Of a stretch of DNA of 44,996 nt, positions 33,451-43,436 are shown piece after piece. The notes beneath the pieces were generated by a model, which searched no databases, was not told the DNA's origin, and saw only the letters and a list, made by a program, of their open reading frames with translations. Within the stretch, counting starts at the first letter, position 1, and each line of letters begins with the position of its first letter. Made by a program: the position numbers and the translations under genes. Source of the stretch: Acidobacteriota bacterium (GTDB lineage: Bacteria > Acidobacteriota > Terriglobia > 2-12-FULL-54-10); assembly GCA_016199675.1 (NCBI GenBank), contig JACQGE010000067.1:1-44996 (forward strand), read 5' to 3'.

Positions 33451-34212
33451 ATGTCGGAAGAGATGTACGAGAGCCGGGCGATTGCACAATTGGTGGAGCA
33501 ACAGTGGAAAAAGTGGTTGCTTCTGACACAACAAAGAACGGCGAAAGAGGCATTAGGTCCTTTTCCGACCGTCGCGATTTCACGGGAGCGTGGGAGCGGC
33601 GGAGGACTGATTGGCAAAATCGTGGCAGACCGGCTGGGGTTTGTTCTGTTTGACAGCGAGATTGTGGATCACGTGGCCCGCGCCGCTGACGTGGACCGCA
33701 TGGTGGTAGCTCACATGGATGAGCGCAGCCAGCGCAGCATAAAGGAATGGACTGAGCGCGTCGTGCAGGGCAAGCGTTTTTCGGCGCAAGGTTATATGGC
33801 CCATCTCACGAAAACGATTCTCGCCGCCGGAGAAAAAGGTAACGCAGTTATTATCGGGCGCGGCGCGCATCTGCTGCTTCCCGTGGAACGCTGTTTTCGG
33901 GTACGGGTCATCGCGCCTATGGTAACGCGAATTGAGCGATTGTGTGCCAGCGGCCTGAAACGCGCGGAAGCCGAGAGCGTCATCGCAGAAACCGACCGGC
34001 AAAGGACGGATTTCATCCGGGAAAATTTTCACGAGTCCGACTCGGACCCGTTGCTTTACGATTTGGTCATTAATACTGGAGAGATTGCGTTCGAAACTGC
34101 TACGGAACTGATTGTCCGGGCGGTGGAGACGAAGTTCCCGCAGGTCTTGCAGGCTAGGCTAACCGCTAGTCCTGTCTCTGAACGACCCACAGTAGCGGAA
34201 CGGATTCCCTGA
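33451..34212 (+). CDS. Cytidylate kinase-like family protein
   Basis: P-loop kinase-like protein, 253 aa. After a helical 40-residue lead it has TVAISRERGSGGGLIGK, the modified nucleotide-binding loop of the cytidylate-kinase-like family. LGFVLFDSEIVDHVA follows, and later NAVIIGRGAHLLL and VRVIAPMVTRIERL. The arginine-rich lid region (ETDRQRTDFIREN) is conserved. Real CMP kinase (Cmk) has a tighter GPSGSGKGT loop, so this is a relative of unknown substrate. AAGGAG precedes the ATG. It is monocistronic. Confidence 0.85.
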   Translation: MSEEMYESRAIAQLVEQQWKKWLLLTQQRTAKEALGPFPTVAISRERGSGGGLIGKIVADRLGFVLFDSEIVDHVARAADVDRMVVAHMDERSQRSIKEWTERVVQGKRFSAQGYMAHLTKTILAAGEKGNAVIIGRGAHLLLPVERCFRVRVIAPMVTRIERLCASGLKRAEAESVIAETDRQRTDFIRENFHESDSDPLLYDLVINTGEIAFETATELIVRAVETKFPQVLQARLTASPVSERPTVAERIP

Positions 34213-34586
34213 CATTTAGGTCCCCCTCTTTTGCATTAGGCACGCCTTCAACGGGGTGGGAGGCGCGCCGTAACTACCCCAAATTCAGTCGGGCTTTATT
34301 GTTCCGGTAGAAATAATGTCCTACCTGCACAATAACGAGGCTGTCATTCCGCGCGACAGCGAGAGCCTGCCCTGAGCTTGTGAAGGGAATCTGCACTTGA
34401 GTATCCCGCCGTGTAGGAAACATCTGCGTCTGTAGGAAGCAGGTCTCAATAGCCCCGGAAGTTGGCCTTTCGCAGTCTCACAAGGCTCTTCAGTTTCCCA
34501 GACGGTATTTCATCAACACCCATCAGAGCCGTGCTGAGCCTGCCCCGAGCACAGCGAGGGGTAAGCAAGCGGGCCAAAGAAGGACT
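34213..34586. repeat. Gene-free stretch of interspersed repeats and a GT2 tail remnant
   Basis: No gene. It contains GTCATTCCGCGCGACAGCGAG with a following GAATCTGC, and two TGCCCTGAGC / TGCCCCGAGCACAGCGAGGGG stretches, strings typical of dispersed environmental-genome repeats. The segment CTTCAGTTTCCCAGACGGTA onward (34489-34531) is an imperfect copy of the last 42 bp of the glycosyltransferase gene starting at 34587, with the stop codon in the same place. The repeat lies between the two copies. Confidence 0.6.
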
Positions 34587-35312
34587 TCAGTTCACCAGGC
34601 GGTACTTCATCAGCACCCATAGAGCCTGGAGGCCATCGTGCCAGCGGATTTTCTTCCCCTGGGCTGCGGTCCGGCTGCGGTAGCGCACGGGGACTTCCCG
34701 GATGGGGATTCCCTGTTTCAGAATCTTCGCCGTGACTTCCGGGCAAAACTCAAATCGCCTGCAAGTCAGCGAGAGACTCTGCAAGAATTGCGCGTCAAAA
34801 GCCTTGTAGGCAGTCGCCTCGTCGCTGATACAACCTCCATAGAGCAGATTGGCCGCCCAGCACAAAATCCGGTTGGCGAGCCATTGCGCCCGCCCCATCC
34901 CCGCCGGGCGGCCCTGGGCAAAACGGGTTCCATATACTGCCTTGGCCTCCCCAGTTAACAGCGGCCCTAACAGTTGGGCAAAATCTTCCGGGTTATATTC
35001 CAGGTCGGCGTCCTGGATGATGAGGATGTCCCCTCGCGCGCAAGCAATGGCTTGGCGCAGTGCGGTCCCCTTGCCGGAGTTCGTCTGCGAGAAAACGATG
35101 CGGAAAGGCTTCTGCCTTTGGTATCTGGCGAGCACCTGGGAAGTTCCATCGCGGGAGCCGTCATCTACGACGATAATCTCCCGCTCTACGCCAGGCGGCA
35201 AAGGCGCTGCTGCCACCTGCATCATCACCTGTTCTATAGTTTCCCGCTCGTTGTAAACAGGAATCAGGATGGATACAGTACGAACCCCTTTGCAACTTTG
35301 CGCTACCCGCAT
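34587..35312 (-). CDS. GT2-family glycosyltransferase (dolichol-phosphate mannose synthase-like)
   Basis: Transfers a sugar from a nucleotide donor, probably to a lipid phosphate carrier, at the cytoplasmic face. The start at 35312 has GAGGGGG upstream; the longer track start would overlap the gene in front. The protein is 241 aa with SILIPVYNERETIEQV at the beginning, VVDDGSRDGT, ILIQDADLEYNPED (the metal-binding DxD) and RFEFCPEVTAKIL. It ends in a short basic tail without extra helices. It lies 44 bp after a GT39-type gene and both probably form one operon for envelope sugar transfer. Confidence 0.88.
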   Translation of the reverse strand: MRVAQSCKGVRTVSILIPVYNERETIEQVMMQVAAAPLPPGVEREIIVVDDGSRDGTSQVLARYQRQKPFRIVFSQTNSGKGTALRQAIACARGDILIIQDADLEYNPEDFAQLLGPLLTGEAKAVYGTRFAQGRPAGMGRAQWLANRILCWAANLLYGGCISDEATAYKAFDAQFLQSLSLTCRRFEFCPEVTAKILKQGIPIREVPVRYRSRTAAQGKKIRWHDGLQALWVLMKYRLVN

Positions 35313-35356
35313 AACCCCCTCAGAGAAGACTGCGCAGCTTTCTCCCGCTGCCAAGT

Positions 35357-37483
35357 TTAGGACTGGCTGGCCGGAAAAATTCGGCGGCGCAGCCCGAACA
35401 GAAAACCTCCTCCCAGGATCACTAGCCAAAGAACTGCGAAGACTATTTTCCCATAAATTCCTATGCGCCAGACGATAAACAGCGTGGGAGAAGGCCGTAT
35501 CTTAAGGAAAGGAACAACCACATTTCCCTTTCCTCTCTGAAAGTGTAACTCCACGCGGAGCCTTCTGGCCGATGCTGGAAGAGAAACGCGATGTGTGATT
35601 TGATCCCAGAACAGATCGTTGTCTATGCGCTCTTGCGCAAGCGGGAACGAAGCAGAATCCAACAATTGATCCTGGATATCAAAGGAAAGCACTTGTAACG
35701 AAGCGCCCGCACAATCGTGAGTCTGGCAGCTATAGGCGGCCTGAATTTCGTAGCTCATCCCTCCCTGGCTTGCCGATTCCGCCCTAACAATCCCTTGGCT
35801 GTTTCCCGATTCTTCATTCCAATAAAGCATGGTAAAAGTCTGGCCCGCCGCAACTAGCTGGCGGACAATTTCTTCGGTTCCCTCGGTCGTCGAAATTTCG
35901 TGGAAATCAGCGGTGCGCAAGATAGGCTCGGCGGAAATTTCCAACAAAGTCCTGCCACTCACAATGGCCAGCGCTATCCCCATGGCCATTGCCGGGAAAA
36001 CCGCAGGAGAAAAACCAGGGAAGTGCGGGCGCTGGGGAAGCTCACCGGCCCCTGGGTTACGATTCGTTTTTTTCCAGAACTGCTGGTTCCAATGGATCAG
36101 CGTGCGCCCGATGAAATACGCGCCAGCGACGGCGAACAAGATTTCCCACGGCAGAGCGGGAAAACGGTAACGGGCATTGGGAGGCTGCAACAGAATCGTT
36201 CCAATACATTGATAAGCCAGCAACCCTGCCCATAACCATACAGTGCTGCGAGGCTCGCGGTAAATCATTACCACCATGCCAACCAGCGGAAGCAGAAAGA
36301 GCCAGCCGCTGGTAAAGTCAACGTCAAAAGCCCGGTAAATCTTTTCAGCCCTCTCGAAGCGCGCGCGCTCCCGGCCAGGAAAGGCCAGGCTGCGACTGAC
36401 CAAATCGGGATTGATTTGTCCCATAAACTGGAGGAAGGGAAGATAGGATTCAGGCTGCAAGGCATATTGCTGGCTGAGGCCGGGGTCACGGAACAGAAGG
36501 GGGAGGCGTTGCACACGGCTTCCGAGATAGTCGAACGGATGCGCACGAATCGCTTCCCAGGCGATTTCCGCCAGAGCTTGATCAATCTCCGCGTCCGTCC
36601 ATCCAGTTGCTTGACGCAGACGCGGCATGGCCGAATAGACCACCACCGCATCCGGGCCGCGTTTATCTTTCAGGTACTCGCGGTAAATGGATTTGATCTC
36701 GAGATGCGCGCCATGGTCGTAATCCACAAACTGATCGGCCACGGAGATCAGGTTGCGTCCCAATGACTGCTCCAAAGAGAAGCTACCCGTCACCATAAAA
36801 TTCCGTATGCCGACAGGAAGCAACAACACTGCGAACGCTGTCCCACCGTATAGGAGCAATCTCAAAGCACGTTGGCGGCCCTGGAGCAGAAAAAGCAGGA
36901 TGACCCATAGCGGGAAAATTCCGAGGCCGATGGGCCGAGTGAGCGTAGCCAAAGCCAAAAACACTCCGCAGGCCAAGGCCATTCCGCTATGGTTTTCCTG
37001 AACCCAGGCCAGCAGGCAGTACGCTGCGGCAGCCAACAGAAACATATAGAGAGATTCCGAGAGGATGGCGTGTTCTAGCATCACTGGATAAATCAGGATG
37101 GCAGTGGCGAGTCCAGAAACGACAGCCAAGGAGCGCAGGCGGGGAGCGAAAAGCCGTCGAGAAATCAGGTAAAACAGCGTAGCGGTCCCAATGCCTAAAA
37201 GGTGTTGCACGCTGACAACAGGAAACAATCCAGCTTGCGCGGAGTGGGCCGTCAGCCAAAGAAACAAGGGATAAAGCGGCCCTCGGCGCGAGAGGTCGCC
37301 AAAGCCCTGCCCTTGCCAGAGGCGCTGAGCAATCCCAAAGTAGGAGTCCGAATCCAGATGCAGAAGCGGCGGCAAAGCGAAAGAGATAAGCAGGCGGGGA
37401 AGTGCCGCCAGAACAATCACGATGGCGAGGGCCAGCCAGTCAGCGCGGTCAAAATGGAATGGCCTTTTGCAGTCCGGGATCAT
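35357..37483 (-). CDS. GT39/GT83-type membrane glycosyltransferase
   Basis: Polyprenyl-phosphate-sugar-dependent glycosyltransferase of the inner membrane, 708 aa. The N-terminal half has about ten helices with LHLDSDSYFGIAQRLW (the first-loop Asp pair used as catalytic base in ArnT/PMT enzymes), GPLYPLFLWL and ATLTRPIGLGIFPLW. After about 500 residues a soluble, beta-rich domain of about 160 aa follows, closed by a last helix (IVFAVLWLVILGGGFLFGL). The extra domain is unlike ArnT. It would use the lipid-linked sugar made by the GT2 gene just downstream. Acceptor not known. Confidence 0.85.
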   Translation of the reverse strand: MIPDCKRPFHFDRADWLALAIVIVLAALPRLLISFALPPLLHLDSDSYFGIAQRLWQGQGFGDLSRRGPLYPLFLWLTAHSAQAGLFPVVSVQHLLGIGTATLFYLISRRLFAPRLRSLAVVSGLATAILIYPVMLEHAILSESLYMFLLAAAAYCLLAWVQENHSGMALACGVFLALATLTRPIGLGIFPLWVILLFLLQGRQRALRLLLYGGTAFAVLLLPVGIRNFMVTGSFSLEQSLGRNLISVADQFVDYDHGAHLEIKSIYREYLKDKRGPDAVVVYSAMPRLRQATGWTDAEIDQALAEIAWEAIRAHPFDYLGSRVQRLPLLFRDPGLSQQYALQPESYLPFLQFMGQINPDLVSRSLAFPGRERARFERAEKIYRAFDVDFTSGWLFLLPLVGMVVMIYREPRSTVWLWAGLLAYQCIGTILLQPPNARYRFPALPWEILFAVAGAYFIGRTLIHWNQQFWKKTNRNPGAGELPQRPHFPGFSPAVFPAMAMGIALAIVSGRTLLEISAEPILRTADFHEISTTEGTEEIVRQLVAAGQTFTMLYWNEESGNSQGIVRAESASQGGMSYEIQAAYSCQTHDCAGASLQVLSFDIQDQLLDSASFPLAQERIDNDLFWDQITHRVSLPASARRLRVELHFQRGKGNVVVPFLKIRPSPTLFIVWRIGIYGKIVFAVLWLVILGGGFLFGLRRRIFPASQS

Positions 37484-37500
37484 TGGCCTATGATAGGCCA
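37484..37500. promoter_or_regulatory. Perfect dyad abutting the GT39 start codon
   Basis: TGGCCTA-TGA-TAGGCCA is a 7-bp-arm inverted repeat directly before the ATG of the glycosyltransferase operon. It would hide the ribosome-binding region if folded, or serve as an operator. No Shine-Dalgarno is seen otherwise. Confidence 0.4.
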
Positions 37501-37557
37501 GAGATTTTCACGTTGGTATATAATCAGAGTTTGTGCCACCTTCATTGCCATTTAGGA

Positions 37558-40500
37558 CTATTCCAGGAGCCGGGTTTTGATCTCCGTGCGGAATTCAGCC
37601 GCAGAAGGGTGGAGCTCCATTAAGCTCCCGCCTGCGCGGCCGGCAATGGGGATGCCGTCGCGGTAGAGAACGCGGTTGGTAGCTAGGGACGCGATTTTTT
37701 CTCCCGGCGTAACGATGCCTGCCAGGTTTAGAGGATCACTCCCGGAAAGGCTGAAGACTTGGCCGGAGGGAGTTTTCCGGCGAATGGTTCGCAAGAGTTG
37801 GACGGCTTCCGGCAGAGCATACTGCTCGCCGGAGACGCCAGCCACAAAACGTCCGCCGCGAATCTCGCCCCGCGCTTCCAGCCGCCGCAGCCGATAAAGC
37901 AATTCTCGCCAGGAGGGCACTCCAGTCTCTCGTTCCAGCAGCCGGTGAAACACCACTCCGTAGCGCCGTAGCAATTGCCGGGCGCATAGCTCGATTCCAT
38001 CCGGAGCATCGTTTTCCGCAGGGATCGTTTCCCGCCGCACCACCGACCAGCGCCCCGCTGTCGGCGGCAAAGTGGGAAGGACGCCGGGTCGCCCGTCCTT
38101 GTGCTTGCTGGCGCTGGTGCCCAGGCTTTTCTCCGGGGCAATCACGAGCGCGCGCAGGCCCGCAAATCCATCGCCAGTCACGCAACCGGCGGCAATCAGT
38201 TCCCTCAGCGCATTCTCGACTTCCGTCCGCAACAATCCTGTGCCGGAAACAATCTCTTGGAAGAAGCAGGCTCCATGCGACTCCAGATATTCCAGCACCC
38301 GTTGCGCAACGCTTCCCAGCCCATGCCCTTTTCTGGATTCTTGTTGTGCCGCCGCCAGAGCCAGCCAGTTTCCCATCTGGTTGCGATAGAGAATCGTGAT
38401 CGGGGAAATGCGGTTAGCTCCGGGCTGGCGACCATTGGTTTCCGCCGGCGGAAATAACCGCAGCCAAACCAGCTCGCCGGATAAACAGAGCTGGTCGAGC
38501 CATGTCGCATCGTACCGCCCCATGCGCACGGGTAGAATTTGCATTTCCCAGGCGGAAGCAGGCATCTCGAATCCCTGCAATAATCCCACAATACCCGCCA
38601 GGCCCAAGGGGCCATCCACGCGATATTCCGGGTCCACATGCTGCCAGGCAAACAGGAACCGCATGAATTCGGCGGCAGTCACCGGCTCGATTTCCTTCCG
38701 CAAGCGGTCGAGCGTGGCTCGGTGTATCCGCGCCAGCAAACGCCGGTCGCACCACTCACTCTCGCCTGTGCCGGAGAAGTGTCCTTGAATGATGAACCCC
38801 TCGCGTTCCAGCGCCCGCAGAGCAGGTTCAATCTCCGGAAGCCCCAAACCCATCGAGCGGGCGATAGCGACTGCTGTGACCGGCCCCAGGGTTTCCATTC
38901 GCCCACGCACGATTTCAACCAGTGCTTCTTCCCTGGTCCAGTTCCTTGCCTGCTCGCGAGGCGGGGCAGTGAGAGCGGGCGTGTATTTCCTATCCAGATA
39001 CACCGCATCGAATTGCGGCTTGCGTTCGGCTGCCACCCAAAGAGCGCAATCTTTGCCCGTCTCCAATCGCGCGGCCCGCTTTGCCAAGGCCAGTGCTTGG
39101 AAGTACGATTCCCACTCGGGTTGCTCCTCCGCCCCCAGGAAGCCCGCCAGCATCAGGGCGTCATGCAATTCGTCCGGGTGGGTTACTTCCGGCCAAGCCT
39201 GCTGCCGCACCGCAGCGATGGCTTCGGAATCGAGCCTCCCGATCTCCTCCCCAGAGAGACTGTCGAGCCTCTGGCGTGTTTGCACCGCGCGGGCGCGGCG
39301 TTCTTCCAGTGGCGCGTCGTCCAGAAACGCATAGGGTCTGGCGTTCAGAATTTCATGCGCGAGTGGGGAAGGCTCAACGGTGTCGCGCGCGATGAGTTGA
39401 AGATGGCCTTGCTTCATGATTCGGAGCAGGTTCAGAAAACCTTCGATGTCCATTGCTTCGGTCAGGCAGTCGTGAATCGTCTGGCGCACCAAGGGGTGAT
39501 CGGGCACTTCAACCGGGCCGCTCAGATTTTCGGGGCAAGCAGCGCTGTCGGGAAAGACGGCCACCAACAGATCATCGGCCCGCATCCGCACCAAGGTGGC
39601 GGGAACTTTCCGTCCTCCCTGGTGGCGGAGGATGGCCAGAGAGCGCGAGGCATTCCATCGCCAGCGGGTCTGAAACATGGGCGCTGCGAGCAGCGCCTGC
39701 ACCAGCAAATCCTCGGCGGTATTGGGATGAAGATAGGAAAAGACTTCTTCCAAGGGAAAACTGTGCTGCGGCCCCAGCGAGAGCACAATGGCATTCTCAT
39801 CGGCGGCAGCTTGCAACTCAAAGTTAAAACTGCGGCAGAAACGCTTACGAAGCGCCAGCCCCCAGGCGCGATTGATGCGCCCGCCGAAAGGGGCGTGCAC
39901 GACCAGTTGCATTCCCCCGCTCGAATCAAAGAATCGCTCCAACACGAGCGTCTTTTGCGTCGGGATCACACCGAGGATTTTTTGCGTTGCGCTAAGATAC
40001 TCGACGATTTCCCCCGCTTGGGCTTCGCTCACTCCCGCCTCTTGTTGAAGCCAGCAAGTTGCCTCGTGAGAGATAGCCAGGCGTTTTTCCACTTCTTCCC
40101 TTAACTCCGAAACCTCAGCGGAAAGCTCTGCCGTGCGCGCGGGCGCTTCCCCCAGCCAGAAAGGGATAGTGGGCGGTTCGCCATGCGCATCCTCGACGCG
40201 CAATGCACCTTGCTCGACCCGCAGAATCCGCCAAGCGGAGTTCCCCAGTTGAAAGATGTCCCCCTGCATGCTTTCAATCGCAAAGTCTTCGTTGACGCTG
40301 CCGAGATAGAGACCTTCGGGGTCCAAAATCACTTGGTAGTCAGCGGTGTCGGGGATAGCGCCTCCGGAAGTAATGGCAGCCAGACGCGCGCCCCGGCGGG
40401 CACGGATGCGGCGACCGACGCCGTCATAATGCAGGTGCGCTCCGCTGCGTCCCCGGCGGGTGCTGAAGCCTTCGGCCAGCATCCGCACCATCTCATCAAA

Positions 40501-41850
40501 TTCCTCTCGGGTCAGGTTCCGGTATGGGTAAGCCCGTTGGCAAAGCTGGTAAAGCGCACTCTCATCCCAATCTTCCGACGATGCCGCCGCGACCATTTGC
40601 TGGGCCAGGATGTCGAGCGGCTTTTCGGGAATTGCAAGGCGATCCAGCCTCCCGCGCCGCACGGCGCGCAGCAGCGCCGCGCATTCGATTAATTCGTCGC
40701 GGCTGAGCGCGAAGAGTTTTCCGCGAGGAATCGCTCCCAGCGTGTGGCCCGAACGCCCGATGCGTTGCAGGAAAGTGGCGATGGAATGCGGGGAGCCGAT
40801 CTGACAGGCCAGGTCCACGGTGCCGATGTCAATGCCCAGTTCGAGCGAGGCCGTGGCGACCAGGGCTTTGAGTTGCCCTGCTTTCAGACGCTGCTCGGCG
40901 CGCAGGCGCTGGTGCCGCGAGAGACTGCCGTGATGGGAGGTCACTTGTTCTTCGCCCAGGCGCTGGTTCATGTGCATGGAGACGCGCTCGGCCAGCCGCC
41001 GCGTGTTGACGAAAACGAGCGTGGTGCGCTCGGCTTGAATCAGAGCGGCGAGGCGGTCGTAAATCTCCTCCCAGGTTTCGTTGGAACAGACGGCGCTGAG
41101 CGGCGAAGAGGGAATCTCAATGGCCAGATCCATCGGGCGGCTGTGGCCGACGTCAATGACGGTACAGCGCGGGTTGCCAGCCTTGTCCAACCCGCGAGTA
41201 CCGACCAGAAATCGGGCGACTTCCTCAATGGGGCGTTGTGTGGCTGAAAGGCCGATCCGCACGGGCTTCTCCAAAGCGAGAGCGTCCAGCCGTTCCAGCG
41301 ACAGGGCCAAGTGCGAGCCTCGCTTGTCGCGCGCGACGGCATGGATTTCATCCACGATCACGGTGCGCACGGTGCGCAACATCTGGCGGCTTTTTCCCGC
41401 CGTCAGCAGAATATAAAGCGATTCCGGCGTAGTGACCAGGACGTGTGGCGGCTTGCGAAGCATCTGCTGGCGCTCGGTCGGCGGAGTGTCGCCCGTCCGC
41501 ACCCAAGCGCGGATTTCAGGAACCATGTGCCCCATCTTCCACAAAACGTTCTGTACGCCAGAGAGGGGCACGGAAAGATTTTGTTTGACGTCGTTGCTGA
41601 GGGCTTTCAGCGGGGAAACGTAGAGGACTTGCACTTCATCGCGGAGCCTTCCCTCGATTCCTAGTCGCACCAGGGAATCAATCGCCGCCAGGAACGCCGC
41701 CAGCGTTTTTCCGGAACCGGTGGGCGCGGCAATCAACGTATCCCGGCCAGCCTGGATCGCTGGCCAGCCCAACCGTTGCGGCTCGGTCGGCTCGCCGAAG
41801 GATGCTTGAAACCACTCGGCGACGGCAGGATGGAAGCCAGAAAAAACCAT
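37558..41850 (-). CDS. Lhr-type large superfamily 2 DNA helicase
   Basis: ATP-dependent 3'-5' helicase of the Lhr family, 1430 aa (E. coli Lhr is about 1540). RecA-like domain 1 has Walker [22 protein letters not shown] in [15 protein letters not shown], and SATQRP. Domain 2 ends in [15 protein letters not shown] winged helix and beta-bundle region follow (about 430-850) as in the Lhr core, then a long C-terminal extension (about 900-1430) present only in the large forms, which in E. coli has been linked to uracil-DNA glycosylase activity. It is divergent from an AlkA-type glycosylase, fitting a DNA-repair role. No strong Shine-Dalgarno, but the N-terminal [13 protein letters not shown] is conserved. 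Confidence 0.92.
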   Translation of the reverse strand: MVFSGFHPAVAEWFQASFGEPTEPQRLGWPAIQAGRDTLIAAPTGSGKTLAAFLAAIDSLVRLGIEGRLRDEVQVLYVSPLKALSNDVKQNLSVPLSGVQNVLWKMGHMVPEIRAWVRTGDTPPTERQQMLRKPPHVLVTTPESLYILLTAGKSRQMLRTVRTVIVDEIHAVARDKRGSHLALSLERLDALALEKPVRIGLSATQRPIEEVARFLVGTRGLDKAGNPRCTVIDVGHSRPMDLAIEIPSSPLSAVCSNETWEEIYDRLAALIQAERTTLVFVNTRRLAERVSMHMNQRLGEEQVTSHHGSLSRHQRLRAEQRLKAGQLKALVATASLELGIDIGTVDLACQIGSPHSIATFLQRIGRSGHTLGAIPRGKLFALSRDELIECAALLRAVRRGRLDRLAIPEKPLDILAQQMVAAASSEDWDESALYQLCQRAYPYRNLTREEFDEMVRMLAEGFSTRRGRSGAHLHYDGVGRRIRARRGARLAAITSGGAIPDTADYQVILDPEGLYLGSVNEDFAIESMQGDIFQLGNSAWRILRVEQGALRVEDAHGEPPTIPFWLGEAPARTAELSAEVSELREEVEKRLAISHEATCWLQQEAGVSEAQAGEIVEYLSATQKILGVIPTQKTLVLERFFDSSGGMQLVVHAPFGGRINRAWGLALRKRFCRSFNFELQAAADENAIVLSLGPQHSFPLEEVFSYLHPNTAEDLLVQALLAAPMFQTRWRWNASRSLAILRHQGGRKVPATLVRMRADDLLVAVFPDSAACPENLSGPVEVPDHPLVRQTIHDCLTEAMDIEGFLNLLRIMKQGHLQLIARDTVEPSPLAHEILNARPYAFLDDAPLEERRARAVQTRQRLDSLSGEEIGRLDSEAIAAVRQQAWPEVTHPDELHDALMLAGFLGAEEQPEWESYFQALALAKRAARLETGKDCALWVAAERKPQFDAVYLDRKYTPALTAPPREQARNWTREEALVEIVRGRMETLGPVTAVAIARSMGLGLPEIEPALRALEREGFIIQGHFSGTGESEWCDRRLLARIHRATLDRLRKEIEPVTAAEFMRFLFAWQHVDPEYRVDGPLGLAGIVGLLQGFEMPASAWEMQILPVRMGRYDATWLDQLCLSGELVWLRLFPPAETNGRQPGANRISPITILYRNQMGNWLALAAAQQESRKGHGLGSVAQRVLEYLESHGACFFQEIVSGTGLLRTEVENALRELIAAGCVTGDGFAGLRALVIAPEKSLGTSASKHKDGRPGVLPTLPPTAGRWSVVRRETIPAENDAPDGIELCARQLLRRYGVVFHRLLERETGVPSWRELLYRLRRLEARGEIRGGRFVAGVSGEQYALPEAVQLLRTIRRKTPSGQVFSLSGSDPLNLAGIVTPGEKIASLATNRVLYRDGIPIAGRAGGSLMELHPSAAEFRTEIKTRLLE

Positions 41851-41989
41851 TTGGAAAAAACCCGCTGTTCTATTAATTATACTCGGAAGGCAAATTTTTA
41901 CCGGCCCGCGAAGTTTCGAACGCCTGTTTCTTGCAATGTGGATCGGTAGTTGCTACATTGCGGTTTGAGAGCGGAAATCCGCTGCCAAC

Positions 41990-42670
41990 ATGATCTTCGA
42001 GACGAAACGCCATCCCAGGACGGAGCTATTCCTTAAGAAAGCGGCCCGCGAGCTTTCGCAGGCCGATCCCGTGATGGATGGGCTGATCCGGCAGGTAGGG
42101 CCGTGCCATCTGGGACTGAGGCGGCGAAACCATTATTTCCCTCACTTGGTCGAGGCGATCCTTTACCAGCAACTTACCGCCAAAGCCGCCGAGAGCATCC
42201 TGGGCCGCTTTCGCGCTCTTTACCCGTCACGGCGATTCCCTACAGCGGAAGACATTCACAAGACGCCGGTGGACCAGCTCCGTAGCGCGGGAATTTCTTC
42301 GCAAAAGATCGCCTACCTGAAGGACCTGACGCGGCGCACGCTGGATGGTTCTCTCCCGCTGCGACGGCTGTCCTCCCTGGAGGACGAAGAAATCGTCCGG
42401 CATCTGAGCCAAGTCAAAGGCATTGGCCAATGGACCGCAGAAATGGTTTTGATTTTTACGCTGGGCCGGCCGGACGTCTTGCCCGCCACCGACCTGGGCA
42501 TCCGTAAGGCAGTCCAAAGGCTGTATGAAATGAAGAACCTGCCTTCGCCGCAGGCGCTCCAAGAATTCGGCGAGCGGTGGAAACCCTATCGCTCGGTGGC
42601 GGCATGGTATTTGTGGGCCAGCGTGGATGGGGGCATCATGGAACACCAGCCACAGCCAGCCAGCGCCTAG
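41990..42670 (+). CDS. DNA-3-methyladenine glycosylase (AlkA-type HhH-GPD)
   Basis: Removes alkylated bases in base excision repair. It is 226 aa, short relative to E. coli AlkA (282 aa) because the N-terminal TBP-like domain is reduced. The helix-hairpin-helix is VKGIGQWTAEMVLIF, with the catalytic Asp in LPATDLGIRKAVQRLY. ILYQQLTAKAAESI is the usual first conserved helix. It is divergent from the Lhr helicase with 139 bp between, and the two may share regulation. No Fe-S cluster cysteines are present, as expected for AlkA. Confidence 0.93.
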   Translation: MIFETKRHPRTELFLKKAARELSQADPVMDGLIRQVGPCHLGLRRRNHYFPHLVEAILYQQLTAKAAESILGRFRALYPSRRFPTAEDIHKTPVDQLRSAGISSQKIAYLKDLTRRTLDGSLPLRRLSSLEDEEIVRHLSQVKGIGQWTAEMVLIFTLGRPDVLPATDLGIRKAVQRLYEMKNLPSPQALQEFGERWKPYRSVAAWYLWASVDGGIMEHQPQPASA

Positions 42671-42730
42671 TTCCTCTTAGGCGAACGCCCGCTCGGCAAG
42701 TTTTTTGCCCGCCTGGATCGTAATCATTTA

Positions 42731-42759
42731 TTGAATAAGAGTTGGGCCATTGGTATAAT
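42731..42759 (+). promoter_or_regulatory. Strong sigma-70 promoter of the TetR-HlyD operon
   Basis: TTGAAT (42731-42736), 17 bp, then a perfect TATAAT (42754-42759), the best promoter in the window. The TetR operator follows three bases later. Confidence 0.8.
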
Positions 42760-42762
42760 TAG

Positions 42763-42778
42763 ATGACTGAGCAGTCAT
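42763..42778. promoter_or_regulatory. TetR operator, ATGACTG-AG-CAGTCAT
   Basis: A perfect 7-bp-arm inverted repeat that covers the predicted transcription start, 14 bp before the TetR start codon. The geometry suggests autorepression of the TetR-HlyD operon. Confidence 0.8.
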
Positions 42779-42792
42779 AAAATTGATCTCCT

Positions 42793-43434
42793 ATGGCAAT
42801 GTTTGTAAAGACCAAACAAGAAGTGCTTTCGGAATTTCGCTGTTCTCAAATTTCGCAAGCAGCGCGCAAGGTTTTTGCCAAGAAGGGATTCGACGAAACC
42901 ACGGTCGAAGACATTGCCCACGCTGCCGGCATCGCCAAGGGGACCCTTTATCTGTACTTTCGTTCCAAAAAGAAGATCTATCTGGCTGCTTTGCGGGAAG
43001 GAATCCTTGCTCTGCATGAGAAGGTTCAGCAGGAAGTGGAGGCCGCGCCGAGCGTCGAAGACAAACTGCGGGCGTACATCTTCACCAAACTGAGGTATTT
43101 TGAGGAAAACTGGGACTTTTTCAGAATTTATCATTCGGAGTGGGGTAACGTCTTTGCTCGTTCGGCGGATGTTCAGAAGAACTTCAAGCGATACCAGGAG
43201 CAGCAGGCTCGAATGCTGGAGGGCGTGCTTCAGGAAGGGGCACAACAAGGCTTGCTCCGCCCTATCCACATTCCCACAACGGCTTCCGTGATCTACGACG
43301 TTACCCGCGCCCTGATTGCGCGACGGTTGCTGGAGGAATCGCAGAGCAAGGCGGAAGAAGACGCCGAGTTTATATTCGATTTAATTTGGAACGGGATCTG
43401 CCATTTTTCACCATCCCTTTCTAGGAAAACATAA
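42793..43434 (+). CDS. TetR/AcrR-family transcriptional regulator
   Basis: Dimeric repressor, 213 aa. The N-terminal DNA-binding domain reads ISQAARKVFAKKGFDETTVE, then IAHAAGIAKGTLYLYFRSKK, the standard helix-turn-helix. The rest is the ligand-binding helical domain, with TKLRYFEENWDFFRIY and a long acidic last helix. It ends 2 bp before the HlyD-type gene and so is cotranscribed with it. The operator at 42763-42778 supports negative autoregulation released by an unknown, perhaps toxic, ligand. Confidence 0.92.
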   Translation: MAMFVKTKQEVLSEFRCSQISQAARKVFAKKGFDETTVEDIAHAAGIAKGTLYLYFRSKKKIYLAALREGILALHEKVQQEVEAAPSVEDKLRAYIFTKLRYFEENWDFFRIYHSEWGNVFARSADVQKNFKRYQEQQARMLEGVLQEGAQQGLLRPIHIPTTASVIYDVTRALIARRLLEESQSKAEEDAEFIFDLIWNGICHFSPSLSRKT

Positions 43435-43436
43435 AG

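Noticed and set aside
38638-40104. 488-aa plus-strand ORF inside the helicase gene
   Set aside because: It is antisense to the well-supported Lhr reading frame, with Gln/His/Arg-rich composition and no motif.
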